NCBI GenBank assembly: GCA_013178305.1
Contig: JABLXB010000003.1
Coordinates: 1-64,000 of the forward strand
Length of the DNA: 64,000 bases
Source: Bacillota bacterium
Lineage (GTDB): Bacteria > Bacillota > Sulfobacillia > JABLXB01
Direction of reading: 5' to 3'
The notes under the pieces were generated by a model. The model was not told where the DNA came from. It did no database searches and saw only the letters and a program-made list of their open reading frames with translations. Below, in pieces: positions 49,705-59,003 of the stretch. A program made the position numbers and the translations under genes. Positions within the stretch are counted from its first letter, which is position 1, and the number at the start of each line of letters is the position of its first letter.

Positions 49705-52700
49705 TCACTTACCCCCCGCTTCGCCGAGGGCCGGTTGCGCGCTGCGCTCCGCGACCGGCTTGTGGCGGTTCTTGCCGTATACCCTGGCGGTGATCCAATC
49801 CGACAGCCGCTCGACCAGGTCGTACGCCACCGGAATGACGATCAGCGTCAGCACGGTTGACGTGGCCAGACCCGCCGCGATGACCGTCGAGAGGGGCGCC
49901 TGTGTCTCCGCGCTTTCACCAATGCCCAGGGCCAGGGGCACGAGCCCGAGGATGGTAGTGAGGCTCGTCATGAGGATGGGCCGCAACCTGTTGGGGCCCG
50001 CCTTGAGCAGTGCTTCCCTCATTGACATCCCGTCGCGGCGCCTGAGGATGTTCACGTACTCGATGAGCACGATGGCGTTGTTGACCACGATGCCTACGAG
50101 CAGGATGAACCCCGTGTACGACACGATGCTGATGCTGCGTCCCGTAAGGAACAGCCCCCAGATCGCGCCGAGCGCCGAGAGCGGTACGGTGAACATGATC
50201 ACCAGCGGCTGCAGCAGGCTTTCAAACTGCGCCGCAAGTAGCATGTATATGATCAGGACCGCGAGGAGCAGCGCCTGCCCCAGGTCGCGGAACGACTCGG
50301 CCATACTCTGGCCCTCGCCGCTGAACTCCCACGAGTACCCCGGCGGCAGCGTGAACGTCCTCATCCTGGCCGAGACGTCGTTCAGTACGCTGGACAGGTC
50401 GCGGCCCGCTATGCGGGAGTTGACCGTCACTATTCTCGACTGGTTCTCGCGGCTTATCGAGATAGGACCGGCGCTCAGCGTAACCGTCGCCACGTCCTGC
50501 AGCATGATCGCCCCACCTGACGGAGTCGGGATCTTCAGGTTACTGAGATCCTCCAGCTGCTTCCTCTGTGACTCCGGCAGGCGCAACCTGACCGCTATCT
50601 CGTCGCCGCCTATGCGGAAGTTCGTCGAGACCTGGCCGGTCAACGCGGTCCTGATCGCGCTCGCCACCTGGTAAGTGCTCAAGCCCAGATCGGTCGCCCT
50701 GTCCCGGTCGACGAACACCTGCGCTTCCGGGAGCCTCGCCTCGATGGAAGTCCTGACATCCCTCGTACCCGGCACCGAGGCTATAATCTGCGCCACACCG
50801 GCGGCTGCCTCTTCGAGTATCTTGAAGTCGCGGCCCGCCAGGCGTACGGAGACCGGTGACCCGCCGCCACCCATGGACATGAACCCACCCGCGTCGATGC
50901 GGATCTTGGCCCCCGCAATCTGCGAGGTCTTCCGCCGCAGGGCCTCCATGACCTGGGCCGTCGATCTCTTCCTCCCGGCTTTCGGCACGAGCTGCACGTC
51001 GACCGAACCCATGTGTGTCCCGCCGCCGCCGAACCGCCCGCCTGAACCCGATGTTGCGAATATTGCCTCGACTTCCTCGACCGAAGCCAGTTCCTTTTCG
51101 ATGGCGCTTACGATCGCGTCGGTCTGGCTCAGCGAAGTCCCCGCCGGCATCTCGACGTTCACGCTGAACTGACCCTCGTCGGAGTCTGGCATGAACTGCT
51201 TCCCGACGAACGGGAACGCTGCCACCGTCAGGAGCACGCACACCACCGCCATAGCAACCACCAGGCCCCTGCGGTCCAGCGCCCATACGAGCCAGCGCCT
51301 GTAGACGCCGGGGATCGCCTCGTTCGTCCACCTGTGAATCCAGCCCAGGACCCGCGCGGCGCGCCCGCTCTGAGCCTCGCGCGTCTGCCCGCCGGAGACG
51401 AGGAGCATCCTGTAGCAAACCATCGGGACTACGGTCACAGCCACGAGCAGCGAGGCCAGCAGGGAAAACGTCACGGTGAGCGCGAGTTCCCTGAAGAACT
51501 GGCCTGTGATGCCCTTGACGAACAGGATGGGGAGGAACACCGCGATGTTGGTGAGGGTCGAACCCCATATCGCGCCGCCCACCTCCACGGTTCCTTCCAC
51601 AGCGGAAGTCCAGGGGTCGTGGCCCTCCTCCGCGTACCTGTAGATGTTCTCGAGCACCACGATGGAGTTATCGACCATCATCCCGACGCCCATCGCGAGG
51701 CCGCCGAGGGACATCATGTTGATCGTCAGCTTGCCGACATACATCATGAGGAACGTGGCGATTATCGAAATCGGGATGGATACACCGATGACGAGGGTGT
51801 GCCTGAGACTCTGCAGGAACACGTACAGCACGACCACCGCCAGCAGCGCGCCCCCGTATGCGTTGCTGTAGACGTCGTTTATCGATCGCTGAGTATACTT
51901 GGCCTGGTCGTAGACGGTCTTGATCTCCGTCCCCTCGGGGAGCCTCCTCGAGAGGCGCTTGACCTCCTCGGTGACCAGCTTCGATACCGTGACTGTGCTC
52001 GAGCCGCTCTGTTTCCTGATCTGTATACCCACGCTGGACTTCTGGTTCATCCGGGAGTACTGCTTGACCTCTTCCACCGTGCGCTCCACCCGTGCGACGT
52101 CGCGAAGGTTCACGGCGGCGCCCCTCGCAGAGCCGACTATCACGTTGCCGATTTCCTCCACCGACTTGAACTCGCCGAGCGTCCTGACGGTGTAAACCGA
52201 CCTGCCGGATTCGGCGCTGCCACCCGGCATGTTAACGTTTTCTGCCGTCAGTGATCGCGCGACGTCGTCGAACGTGAGCCCGTGGTGGTTGAGCATCTCC
52301 TGGTCGAGAGTGACGCGGATTTCTTCCTTGTTGCCTCCGGTGACGTCCACCGCGGCCACGCCCGGGATCCTCTCAAGGGCCGGCTTCACGGCGTCCTCGG
52401 CGAGTTTCCTCAGGGTCACGGGGTCCTGATTGCCGCCCATGCCCATGTACATGATGGGCATGGACCCCATGTCGAACTTGAATACCATCGGGGCGTCGGC
52501 GTCCTTCGGCAGTCTCGACTTGGTCTGCTCCGCCTTCTCTCTCACCTGGAGGGCGGCGTAGTCCATGTCGGTGCCGTATTCGAACTCGACCATGACGATC
52601 GAGGACCCTTCCCGGCTGGTAGACCGGACCTTCTTGGCGTTGCTCACGGTGGAGAGCGCCTGCTCGATCGGATTTGAGACGAGCCGCTCGATCTCCGCCG

Positions 52701-52869
52701 GACCTGCGCCCTGGTAGCCCGTGATTACCGCAACGGTGGGGAACTCGATCTTCGGGAACAGGTCGACGTCGAGCCTCTGGAACGAGAACGCCCCGAACAC
52801 CACGAGCACCAGTATGAGCATTGTCATGGCGACGGGCCTTCCGGCCGACGCCTGCGCGAGCCATTTCAT
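49705..52869 (-). CDS. RND-family efflux transporter (HAE1/AcrB-like)
   Basis: A 1054-residue inner-membrane proton/drug antiporter with the AcrB plan. An N-terminal helix (MTMLILVLVVFGAFSF) is followed by a first porter domain, helices 2-6 with GVGMMVDNSIVVLENI and FLPILFVKG, a second porter domain, and helices 8-12 with LVGIVVNNAIVLIEYVN. The proton-relay Asp in MVDNSIVVLE is present; the second relay Asp is NNAIVLIEY-like (Asn), as in many Firmicute HAE1 proteins. A Gly-rich loop (GSGGRFGGGGTHMG) lies in the porter region. It overlaps both neighbours by four bases. Confidence 0.92.
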   Translation of the reverse strand: MKWLAQASAGRPVAMTMLILVLVVFGAFSFQRLDVDLFPKIEFPTVAVITGYQGAGPAEIERLVSNPIEQALSTVSNAKKVRSTSREGSSIVMVEFEYGTDMDYAALQVREKAEQTKSRLPKDADAPMVFKFDMGSMPIMYMGMGGNQDPVTLRKLAEDAVKPALERIPGVAAVDVTGGNKEEIRVTLDQEMLNHHGLTFDDVARSLTAENVNMPGGSAESGRSVYTVRTLGEFKSVEEIGNVIVGSARGAAVNLRDVARVERTVEEVKQYSRMNQKSSVGIQIRKQSGSSTVTVSKLVTEEVKRLSRRLPEGTEIKTVYDQAKYTQRSINDVYSNAYGGALLAVVVLYVFLQSLRHTLVIGVSIPISIIATFLMMYVGKLTINMMSLGGLAMGVGMMVDNSIVVLENIYRYAEEGHDPWTSAVEGTVEVGGAIWGSTLTNIAVFLPILFVKGITGQFFRELALTVTFSLLASLLVAVTVVPMVCYRMLLVSGGQTREAQSGRAARVLGWIHRWTNEAIPGVYRRWLVWALDRRGLVVAMAVVCVLLTVAAFPFVGKQFMPDSDEGQFSVNVEMPAGTSLSQTDAIVSAIEKELASVEEVEAIFATSGSGGRFGGGGTHMGSVDVQLVPKAGRKRSTAQVMEALRRKTSQIAGAKIRIDAGGFMSMGGGGSPVSVRLAGRDFKILEEAAAGVAQIIASVPGTRDVRTSIEARLPEAQVFVDRDRATDLGLSTYQVASAIRTALTGQVSTNFRIGGDEIAVRLRLPESQRKQLEDLSNLKIPTPSGGAIMLQDVATVTLSAGPISISRENQSRIVTVNSRIAGRDLSSVLNDVSARMRTFTLPPGYSWEFSGEGQSMAESFRDLGQALLLAVLIIYMLLAAQFESLLQPLVIMFTVPLSALGAIWGLFLTGRSISIVSYTGFILLVGIVVNNAIVLIEYVNILRRRDGMSMREALLKAGPNRLRPILMTSLTTILGLVPLALGIGESAETQAPLSTVIAAGLATSTVLTLIVIPVAYDLVERLSDWITARVYGKNRHKPVAERSAQPALGEAGGK

Positions 52870-54014
52870 TGCGCTTTGCTACCTCCCCCGGTCGTGCCCT
52901 TGTCGCCCGGCGCCTTCACGGATACCGGCGCGCCGTCCGCAAGCAGGTGCTGGCCGCTGCTGACGACCAGCTCGTCGTCGGACAGGCCGCCGACGATCTC
53001 CACCATGGTCCCGTTGAACAGACCGGTGGTCACCGTGCGCTCTTGAGCCTTCGAAGGGGTTCCCGGCATGACGACGTAGACCACCTGCCTGCCCACCCGT
53101 TCGACCACGCAGTCCTTCGGCAAGGCGAGAACGCCCTCTTTCTTGCCAAGAGACAGCGCGACGCGCGCGAACATGCCCGGCTTCAGGTCCTCACTCGGGT
53201 TGTCGATCTCGATCTTTACCGGGTACGCTTTCGTCCGTGAGTCAGGACTTGGCCCGACGCTGTCAACGCGGCCCTTGCGGGTGATCCCGACTGCGTCGAT
53301 GCGGATGTTGACCTCCGCCCCGGGCTGGACTTTGTTGACTGCCCTCTCCGGGACTCCTATCTCAACGAACACGGTGCGAATATCGACTATCGTCACGAGC
53401 GGGGCCCCGGGCGAGACGAGATTCCCCGGGTCCACGGCTGCGCGGGACACGGTGCCTGCCTGAGGCGCCGTGAGCACCAGGCGCTCGCCGTTCGGGCCGC
53501 CGGCGACTCCTCCCGCCTGGCTGAGTTGTTCCTTTGCCGCGCGATACTGCGCCTCCGACAGGTTGACCCTGTTCTGGGCGGCTTCCCATTGCTGTCTCGA
53601 TATCGCCTGCTGTTTGTACAGGGTGTCGAACCTCTGGAAGCTCAGCTTCGCGTCCGAGAGGTTGATCTCCGCCTGAGTCAGGGCTGCGCGCAGCGAAGCG
53701 AACTCCGCGCTGTCTATCTCGAGTAATGGCTCTCCGGCGGCAACCTTCTTGCCCACGGACGCCAGGACTCGCACGACCCTGCCGGGGATTTTGCTGGTGA
53801 CCTGCACTTCCGAACCCGGCGCCACGTTGCCGCCCATCTCGAGTCTCTCCTCAATAGTGACGCGACCCACGCGGATCGCCTCGACGACCTGGGCGACTTC
53901 CTCCGTCCTGGCCACCTTGCCGGAGTTCCTTTGCTGGGTGATCCTGAATCCCGCAACGGCAACTATGACGGCCGCGATCAATATCCACACCAGCTTTGAT
54001 GTCAACCGCTTCAC
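52866..54014 (-). CDS. membrane fusion protein of RND efflux (AcrA-like)
   Basis: About 382 residues. One N-terminal membrane helix (VWILIAAVIVAVAGF) is followed by the split lipoyl half-motifs around a helical hairpin (GRVVRVLASVGKKVAAGEPLL and VLTAPQAGTVSRAAVDPG) and a beta-barrel. A C-terminal membrane-proximal domain ends in a Gly/Lys tail. The chosen start is GTG 54014, which has AAGGAGGT eight bases upstream; the longer frame to 54161 runs through the operator. First gene of the operon. Confidence 0.88.
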   Translation of the reverse strand: MKRLTSKLVWILIAAVIVAVAGFRITQQRNSGKVARTEEVAQVVEAIRVGRVTIEERLEMGGNVAPGSEVQVTSKIPGRVVRVLASVGKKVAAGEPLLEIDSAEFASLRAALTQAEINLSDAKLSFQRFDTLYKQQAISRQQWEAAQNRVNLSEAQYRAAKEQLSQAGGVAGGPNGERLVLTAPQAGTVSRAAVDPGNLVSPGAPLVTIVDIRTVFVEIGVPERAVNKVQPGAEVNIRIDAVGITRKGRVDSVGPSPDSRTKAYPVKIEIDNPSEDLKPGMFARVALSLGKKEGVLALPKDCVVERVGRQVVYVVMPGTPSKAQERTVTTGLFNGTMVEIVGGLSDDELVVSSGQHLLADGAPVSVKAPGDKGTTGGGSKAQ

Positions 54015-54100
54015 TCGCACTACCTCCTTGATCGACCTTTCCAGCAATTCCATACGGGGGACGGCCCGCCAGGTCTGAAGGGGGGAAGGCGTTTTCACCA

Positions 54101-54118
54101 ACCGACCGGCCGGTCGGT
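54101..54118. promoter_or_regulatory. perfect 18-bp TetR-type operator
   Basis: ACCGACCGGCCGGTCGGT is a perfect palindrome lying about 15 bases downstream of the -10 box of the efflux operon promoter. The ACCGACCGGTCGGT core is a common binding pattern for TetR/AcrR regulators, and a TetR gene closes the operon. Confidence 0.8.
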
Positions 54119-54132
54119 AGCAACACAACACA

Positions 54133-54161
54133 TATATACCACGGTGGGACTGCAGGATCAA
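54133..54161 (-). promoter_or_regulatory. promoter of the efflux operon
   Basis: On the minus strand TTGATC (54161-54156) and TATATA (54138-54133) have a 17-bp spacer. The operator palindrome overlaps the expected transcription start region. Confidence 0.7.
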
Positions 54162-54300
54162 CCAGTTTAATCAAGATTTTATAAATGGTTCCTACCTGCG
54201 GCGAAGATGCCAGATGTGGGGGAATATGGGGGGCGACGGGCCCGCCGCGCCGGCTACCGGAGGCACGATCTGAAGTGCGCGCGTGGCGGGCCGGTGTACC

Positions 54301-55458
54301 TCAGAGCGTCGGCCCGATCCTGTATATCCCGAACTCGTCGTGCCCCAGGACCTCGGAGCGCGTGAGCTTCCCGTCGCACACCGCGAGCACTTCCCTGGCG
54401 ATGGCGTCTCCGACGGAGGCGACGGTCTCCGGCCCCTCGACGATCGTTCCGGCGTTAATGTCCATGTTATCGCGCATCCCGCTAAACGTGCCCGAATTGC
54501 TCGCGACCTTGATCACGGGCACAATAGGGGAGCCGAGTGGGTTGCCGCGACCCGTGGTGAAGACTACTATCTGCGCGCCCCCTGCCACCATCCCGACGAG
54601 CTGGTCGACGTCCATGCCGGGGGTGTCCATAACGACGATGCCTTTTCGGGTCGGGCGTCCGGCGTACTCTATCACCTCGTTCACCGGCCCCTTGCCGGCC
54701 TTGTGTATGCAGCCGAGGGACTTCTCTTCTATGGTGGTGATGCCGCCGCGGATGTTCCCCGGGCTGGGCTGTGTCCCGCGCATGTCGACCCCCATCTTGA
54801 ACGCGCCGTCCTCGATCCGCTTGACTATCTCGACGCACCTGCCCGCCACTGATGGCGTGCACGCCCGCTGCGCGAGGAGGTGCTCGGCGCCGATGAGCTC
54901 GGTGGTCTCGGCCAGGATTATCGTCGCGCCGTGCTCCGACAGGGCATCGCACGCGTGGCCCAGCGCGGGGTTGGCTGAAAGGCCGGAGCAGGCGTCGGAC
55001 CCGCCGCACTCGGTCCCGAGGATCAGGTCGGACACCGGGCACTCCGCCCGTCTCGCCGTCGACGCCTCGATGGCCATCTCGGCGGCAAGTCGAGCGCCCC
55101 GGGCGATGGCCTCGATCGTGCCTCCGGCCTCCTGGACCGTTATCATCTGCACGGGCTTCCCATGGTCGCGTATGGCATCGCGGACCGCTTCCGGTTCGAT
55201 GACCTCGCAACCCAGGCCGACCACGATCGTTCCGTACACGTTCGGGTGGGCCCCGAGACCCACCAGGGTCCGGAATGTCTGCTCCTTGTCGGCTCCGACC
55301 TGCGCGCAACCGTGCTGGTGGCTGAACGTCACGCACCCGCGCACGAGCGAAGCGATCCCCGCCGCGGCGCGGCACGAGCACGACACCGTCGGGAGAATCA
55401 GAACGTGGTTCCTGACTCCGGCGCGGCCGTCGGGCCGCCTGTAACCCGAGAACTTCAT
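54301..55458 (-). CDS. UxaA-family hydro-lyase, C-terminal (large) part
   Basis: A 385-residue protein matching the C-terminal domain of altronate/galactarate dehydratases (UxaA/GarD). It has GYRRPDGRAGVRNHVLILP near the start, then SHQHGCAQ, GLGCE, LGTECGGSDACSGL (Fe-binding Cys region) and GNPLGSPIVPVIKVASN. The N-terminal SAF domain found in fused UxaA is absent and no gene for it is adjacent. UxaA removes water from altronate to give 2-keto-3-deoxygluconate. It is divergent from the creatininase-like gene, across a shared 216-base regulatory region. ATG 55458 has GAGGAG upstream. Confidence 0.85.
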   Translation of the reverse strand: MKFSGYRRPDGRAGVRNHVLILPTVSCSCRAAAGIASLVRGCVTFSHQHGCAQVGADKEQTFRTLVGLGAHPNVYGTIVVGLGCEVIEPEAVRDAIRDHGKPVQMITVQEAGGTIEAIARGARLAAEMAIEASTARRAECPVSDLILGTECGGSDACSGLSANPALGHACDALSEHGATIILAETTELIGAEHLLAQRACTPSVAGRCVEIVKRIEDGAFKMGVDMRGTQPSPGNIRGGITTIEEKSLGCIHKAGKGPVNEVIEYAGRPTRKGIVVMDTPGMDVDQLVGMVAGGAQIVVFTTGRGNPLGSPIVPVIKVASNSGTFSGMRDNMDINAGTIVEGPETVASVGDAIAREVLAVCDGKLTRSEVLGHDEFGIYRIGPTL

Positions 55459-55612
55459 GTGGACTCCTCCAAAATACAACCTGGTCTCAGTCTAGGGTTA
55501 CGGCGCGCAGGATTCAAGCGGCTTCTCGCCGCCCGCGAGGAAATTTGCCGCGCTTCGGGGGTGCGAGTGGGAAGGAATCCCGACAGCGCGCGTAGAAAGC
55601 CATGGTATGAAG

Positions 55613-55624
55613 CTGGTATACCAG
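55613..55624. promoter_or_regulatory. palindrome, candidate GntR operator
   Basis: CTGGTATACCAG is a perfect 12-bp palindrome, and its TGGT-AT-ACCA core fits the operator pattern of FadR-type GntR regulators. Half-sites lie beside it (TGGTAT at 55603, GTACCA at 55629). It sits between the divergent UxaA and creatininase genes; a GntR regulator is encoded 1.1 kb away. Confidence 0.6.
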
Positions 55625-55674
55625 CATTGTACCAGAATTCACGAACGAACACGAGAAAGCGGGAGGGCGACGGA

Positions 55675-56652
55675 ATGAGCGACGAGCGTTGGGAGATACC
55701 CCCGAAAAGCGGGCACCTGGATAGCCCTTCGGGCATTTACTTTCAGAACATGACCATGAATGAGGTCGCCGAGCGGCTGAATAGGTGCGACCTGCTCATC
55801 ATCCCCATTGGGAGCACCGAGGCGCACGGTCCACACGCTTGTTATGGGGAGGACACGTTCCTCGTCACCAGGATGGCCGAAGCCGTTGCGCAGCGCACCG
55901 GGTGCACTGTGTCGCAACCCGTATGGTTCGGGACGCACCCGTACCATCACATCGGGATGCCGGGCACTGTCCCCGTCGACGAGGACACGTTCACGGCCTA
56001 CCTGTCGAGCATCATCGCGGGGTTCTGGAACGCCGGATTCCGCAAGCAGATCCTGCTCAACGGGCACGGGCAGGAATACGTCATCCCGACCGCGATCCAC
56101 AGGTTCGCGCGCCGGTTCCAGGTCCCGAGCCTCATCATCAACCTCAACTGGTATTACGCGATCCCGCAGTTCGTGAAGGACAAGGCGCACGGTGGGCCGT
56201 TCGAGACCCCGTTCGTCCACGCCGACGAGTGCGAGACATCGTTCTCGCTCGCGCTTTTCCCCGAGTACATCAAGATGAAAGACGCGGTCGACACCCAGTT
56301 CCACGGTTTCCTGCCCCCCGGCCACGTTGACAGCGCCGCAAACGCGTACCAGCGGCCGATTCCGTGGTACGCGCACGCGGGAGCCGGGACCATCGAGATA
56401 GCGGGCAATCCCGAGGGCGTCGTGGGTAAGGCCACGCTTGCCAGCGCCGAGAAGGCGAAACCGGGGGTCGAGGCGCTGCTCGACTACATGGAGAGACTCG
56501 TGAACGACATCATGAAGACGTTCCCACCGGGGAAGGTCCCGCCGGCTTCGAAGGTGACCCAGCGGTTCAGCCAGGAGGAAGTCGACCAGTTCCTGAAGGG
56601 CCCGCTCAATGGTGGGAAGCACCTGTACACGATAGCCTGGCCGCCGTATTGA
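55675..56652 (+). CDS. iolN: creatininase-family hydrolase, probable 3-dehydro-scyllo-inosose hydrolase
   Basis: A 325-residue metal-dependent amidohydrolase of the creatininase family: IPIGSTEAHGPHACYGEDTFL with Glu, His and Asp metal ligands, WFGTHPYHHIGMPG, and NGHGQEYVIP. The opening WEIPPKSGHLDSPSGIYF and the segment FVHADECETS are those I associate with the IolN type, which opens the ring of 3-dehydro-scyllo-inosose to 5-keto-L-gluconate in the Thermotoga inositol pathway. The neighbouring UxaA-type dehydratase and two zinc dehydrogenases support this. ATG 55675 has GGGAGGG upstream. General creatininase activity remains the alternative. Confidence 0.7.
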   Translation: MSDERWEIPPKSGHLDSPSGIYFQNMTMNEVAERLNRCDLLIIPIGSTEAHGPHACYGEDTFLVTRMAEAVAQRTGCTVSQPVWFGTHPYHHIGMPGTVPVDEDTFTAYLSSIIAGFWNAGFRKQILLNGHGQEYVIPTAIHRFARRFQVPSLIINLNWYYAIPQFVKDKAHGGPFETPFVHADECETSFSLALFPEYIKMKDAVDTQFHGFLPPGHVDSAANAYQRPIPWYAHAGAGTIEIAGNPEGVVGKATLASAEKAKPGVEALLDYMERLVNDIMKTFPPGKVPPASKVTQRFSQEEVDQFLKGPLNGGKHLYTIAWPPY

Positions 56653-56707
56653 GAGGCGTGCCGGCAGGCGTATTGCGGACATCAGTGACGGAGGATCGAC
56701 ACGAATC

Positions 56708-57373
56708 ATGGCAGACTGGGGTAGCGTACAGGCGCATCCGGTGATCCTGGGCAGGACGGCCTACGACCGGATCAAGACCGCCATAATGGAGAACCAGTTG
56801 AAACCCGGCGTGATGCTGCAGGAACGCAGCCTCGCGGCGAGCCTCGGGGTAAGCAGGACGCCGGTGCGGGAGGCGCTGAGGCAGCTAGAGAAGGACGGCC
56901 TGGTGGAGTTCATCCCGGGCAAGGGGGCTCTCGTCCGGAGGATCTCGCTCGAAGACGTGCGCGACATCATGCAGATCCGCCAGGTGCTCGAGGGTATGGC
57001 TGCGCGGCTGGCGGCCGAGAACGCGTCGCCATCCGCGCTGGAGAGCATGACGGCGGCGGTCGACGAGATGGACGAGGCTTTCGAAAAGGGAGACCTCCGG
57101 CGATTCACCGAGCTCGACCTGGGTTTCCACGAGATGCTCTACACCGAGAGCGGCAACCAGCGGCTCCACGAGATCCTGAACAACCTGAGGGATCAGGTCA
57201 CGCGGCTCACGATCCTCTCGCGGGACGACCCCGACAGGCAGAACCAGTCGAGGGGTCAGCACCGCCGCATACTCGAGGCCGTGCGCAGGCGAGACGGTGA
57301 CGAGGCGGAGAGGTGCATGAGCGAGCACGTTACCAGCGTGCGCGCGTACCTCTCAAACATGCTCCTGAAGTAG
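56708..57373 (+). CDS. GntR-family regulator (FadR/FCD type)
   Basis: A 221-residue repressor. The winged helix reads LQERSLAASLGVSRTPVREALRQL near residue 37, and the FCD ligand domain has an Asp and His metal-binding pattern (ELDLGFHEMLY; GQHRRILEAV; ERCMSEHV). These regulators bind carboxylates and control sugar-acid operons. The candidate operator is at 55613. Start at ATG 56708 has GGAGGATCG upstream. Confidence 0.9.
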   Translation: MADWGSVQAHPVILGRTAYDRIKTAIMENQLKPGVMLQERSLAASLGVSRTPVREALRQLEKDGLVEFIPGKGALVRRISLEDVRDIMQIRQVLEGMAARLAAENASPSALESMTAAVDEMDEAFEKGDLRRFTELDLGFHEMLYTESGNQRLHEILNNLRDQVTRLTILSRDDPDRQNQSRGQHRRILEAVRRRDGDEAERCMSEHVTSVRAYLSNMLLK

Positions 57374-57470
57374 AGGTTACGCTGGAGCGACTACCGCGGC
57401 GCGGCCGCCGGGCGGCGGCGCCCGGCTCTGCTGGCGATACTGACAAACACGACGTAATGGGGGCGCAGAC

Positions 57471-59003
57471 GTGTCCCGCCAACCACTGCTCGAACTCAAG
57501 AGTATAGTGAAGGAGTTCCCGGGGGTCCGCGCACTGGATCAGGTCATCTTCGACCTGTATCCGGGCGAGGTGCACGTCCTCGTTGGGGAGAACGGCGCGG
57601 GGAAATCGACCCTCATGAAGGTCCTCGCCGGCGTGTACCAGCCCGACGCAGGCGAGATCGTGCTGGAGGGGCGACAAGTCCGGCTTCGGGACCCCAAGCA
57701 CGCCGAGAACCTCGGTATCAGCATCATCTACCAGGAATTCAACCTCCTGCCGTACAGGGACGTTGCGTCCAACATCTTCCTGGGGCGGGAACAGGTCAAA
57801 GGTCCGCTGGGGAAGATCGACTACGCGAAGATGCACGCGGACTCGCGGGCCCTCCTCGACAGGGTCGGCCTGTCGGTGGACACGCGGGTCCTGGTGAAGG
57901 ACCTCGGTGTGGCACAGCAACAGATGGTCGAGGTCGCCAAGGCGCTCTCGCTGAAAGCCAAGATCCTGATAATGGACGAACCCACCGCGGCACTGACTTC
58001 ACGTGAGATAGCGAACCTGTTCTCGGTCATCAAGAACCTGGTGGCGGCGGGAGTGGGCATCATCTACATCTCGCACCGCCTCGAGGAAATCTACCGGATC
58101 GGCGACCGCGTGACGGTGTTGCGAGATGGCAAGTACATCGCCACTCTGCCCGCCGCGGACGCCAAGATGGACGCCCTCGTCTCCATGATGGTGGGGCGGG
58201 AGATAAGGAATCTCTACACGCGCGAACCGGTGGAACCCGGCGAGAAGGTGCTGAAGGTCGAACTCCTGACGCGCAAGGGCCGGTTTGAGAACTGCAGCAT
58301 CGTGGTAAGGCGCGGCGAGATAGTGGGCCTCGCGGGCCTGGTAGGGTCCGGCCGCACCGAGCTCGCGAGGGGTGTTTTTGGGATAGACCCCGTCGACAGC
58401 GGCGAGGTGCACGTTTGCGGTTCGAGGATCGCGGGCCGTTCCCCGGCGTGCTCGGTGGCCTCGGGCATGGGGCTTCTGCCCGAGGACCGCAAGGTCGACG
58501 GGCTCGCCCTGATAATGCAGGTCAAGGACAACATCGTGCAGGCGAGCCTCAAACGCCTGTTCCCGCTCGGCGTCATCAACTTCCGCAAGGAGCTGGAGCA
58601 GGCCAACAACTACGTCAAGGACTTGAGGATTGCCACTCCGTCAGTCTACAAGCAGGCCAAGTTCCTGAGCGGCGGGACGCAGCAGAAGGTGGTCCTGGCA
58701 AAGTGGCTGTGCTCCGGCTGCCAGGTGCTGTTGTTCGACGAGCCCACGCGCGGTATAGACGTCGGCGCCAAGGCCGACATATACCGCCTCATGGACCGCC
58801 TGACACACGAAGGGGCGGCGATCCTGATGATCTCCTCCGAGCTCCCCGAGCTCCTCGGGATGAGCGACAGGGTCTACGTAATGCGCGAAGGACGGATAGT
58901 CAAGGAACTCAACCGGGGCGACGCGACGCAGGAAGTCGTGATCAGCTACGCCATGGGGAAGGGGGATGAGTACCTTGGCAGCACTGGGACGCAGGGCCGG
59001 TAA
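57471..59003 (+). CDS. sugar ABC transporter ATPase, RbsA/MglA type
   Basis: A 510-residue protein with two fused ABC domains. The N-terminal half has the full Walker A GENGAGKST, signature LGVAQQQMVEVAKAL and Walker B ILIMDEPTAAL. The C-terminal half has the degenerate GLVGSGRTE loop, signature LSGGTQQKVVLAKWL and VLLFDEPTRGIDVG. This is the standard carbohydrate-uptake type-2 ATPase. It powers the two permeases downstream. GTG 57471 follows GGGGGCG. It overlaps the first permease gene by 38 bases. Confidence 0.93.
   Translation: MSRQPLLELKSIVKEFPGVRALDQVIFDLYPGEVHVLVGENGAGKSTLMKVLAGVYQPDAGEIVLEGRQVRLRDPKHAENLGISIIYQEFNLLPYRDVASNIFLGREQVKGPLGKIDYAKMHADSRALLDRVGLSVDTRVLVKDLGVAQQQMVEVAKALSLKAKILIMDEPTAALTSREIANLFSVIKNLVAAGVGIIYISHRLEEIYRIGDRVTVLRDGKYIATLPAADAKMDALVSMMVGREIRNLYTREPVEPGEKVLKVELLTRKGRFENCSIVVRRGEIVGLAGLVGSGRTELARGVFGIDPVDSGEVHVCGSRIAGRSPACSVASGMGLLPEDRKVDGLALIMQVKDNIVQASLKRLFPLGVINFRKELEQANNYVKDLRIATPSVYKQAKFLSGGTQQKVVLAKWLCSGCQVLLFDEPTRGIDVGAKADIYRLMDRLTHEGAAILMISSELPELLGMSDRVYVMREGRIVKELNRGDATQEVVISYAMGKGDEYLGSTGTQGR

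Noticed and set aside
54015-54161. N-terminal extension of the RND adaptor to 54161
   Set aside because: It would translate through the operator and promoter; GTG 54014 has an ideal ribosome site directly before the membrane anchor.
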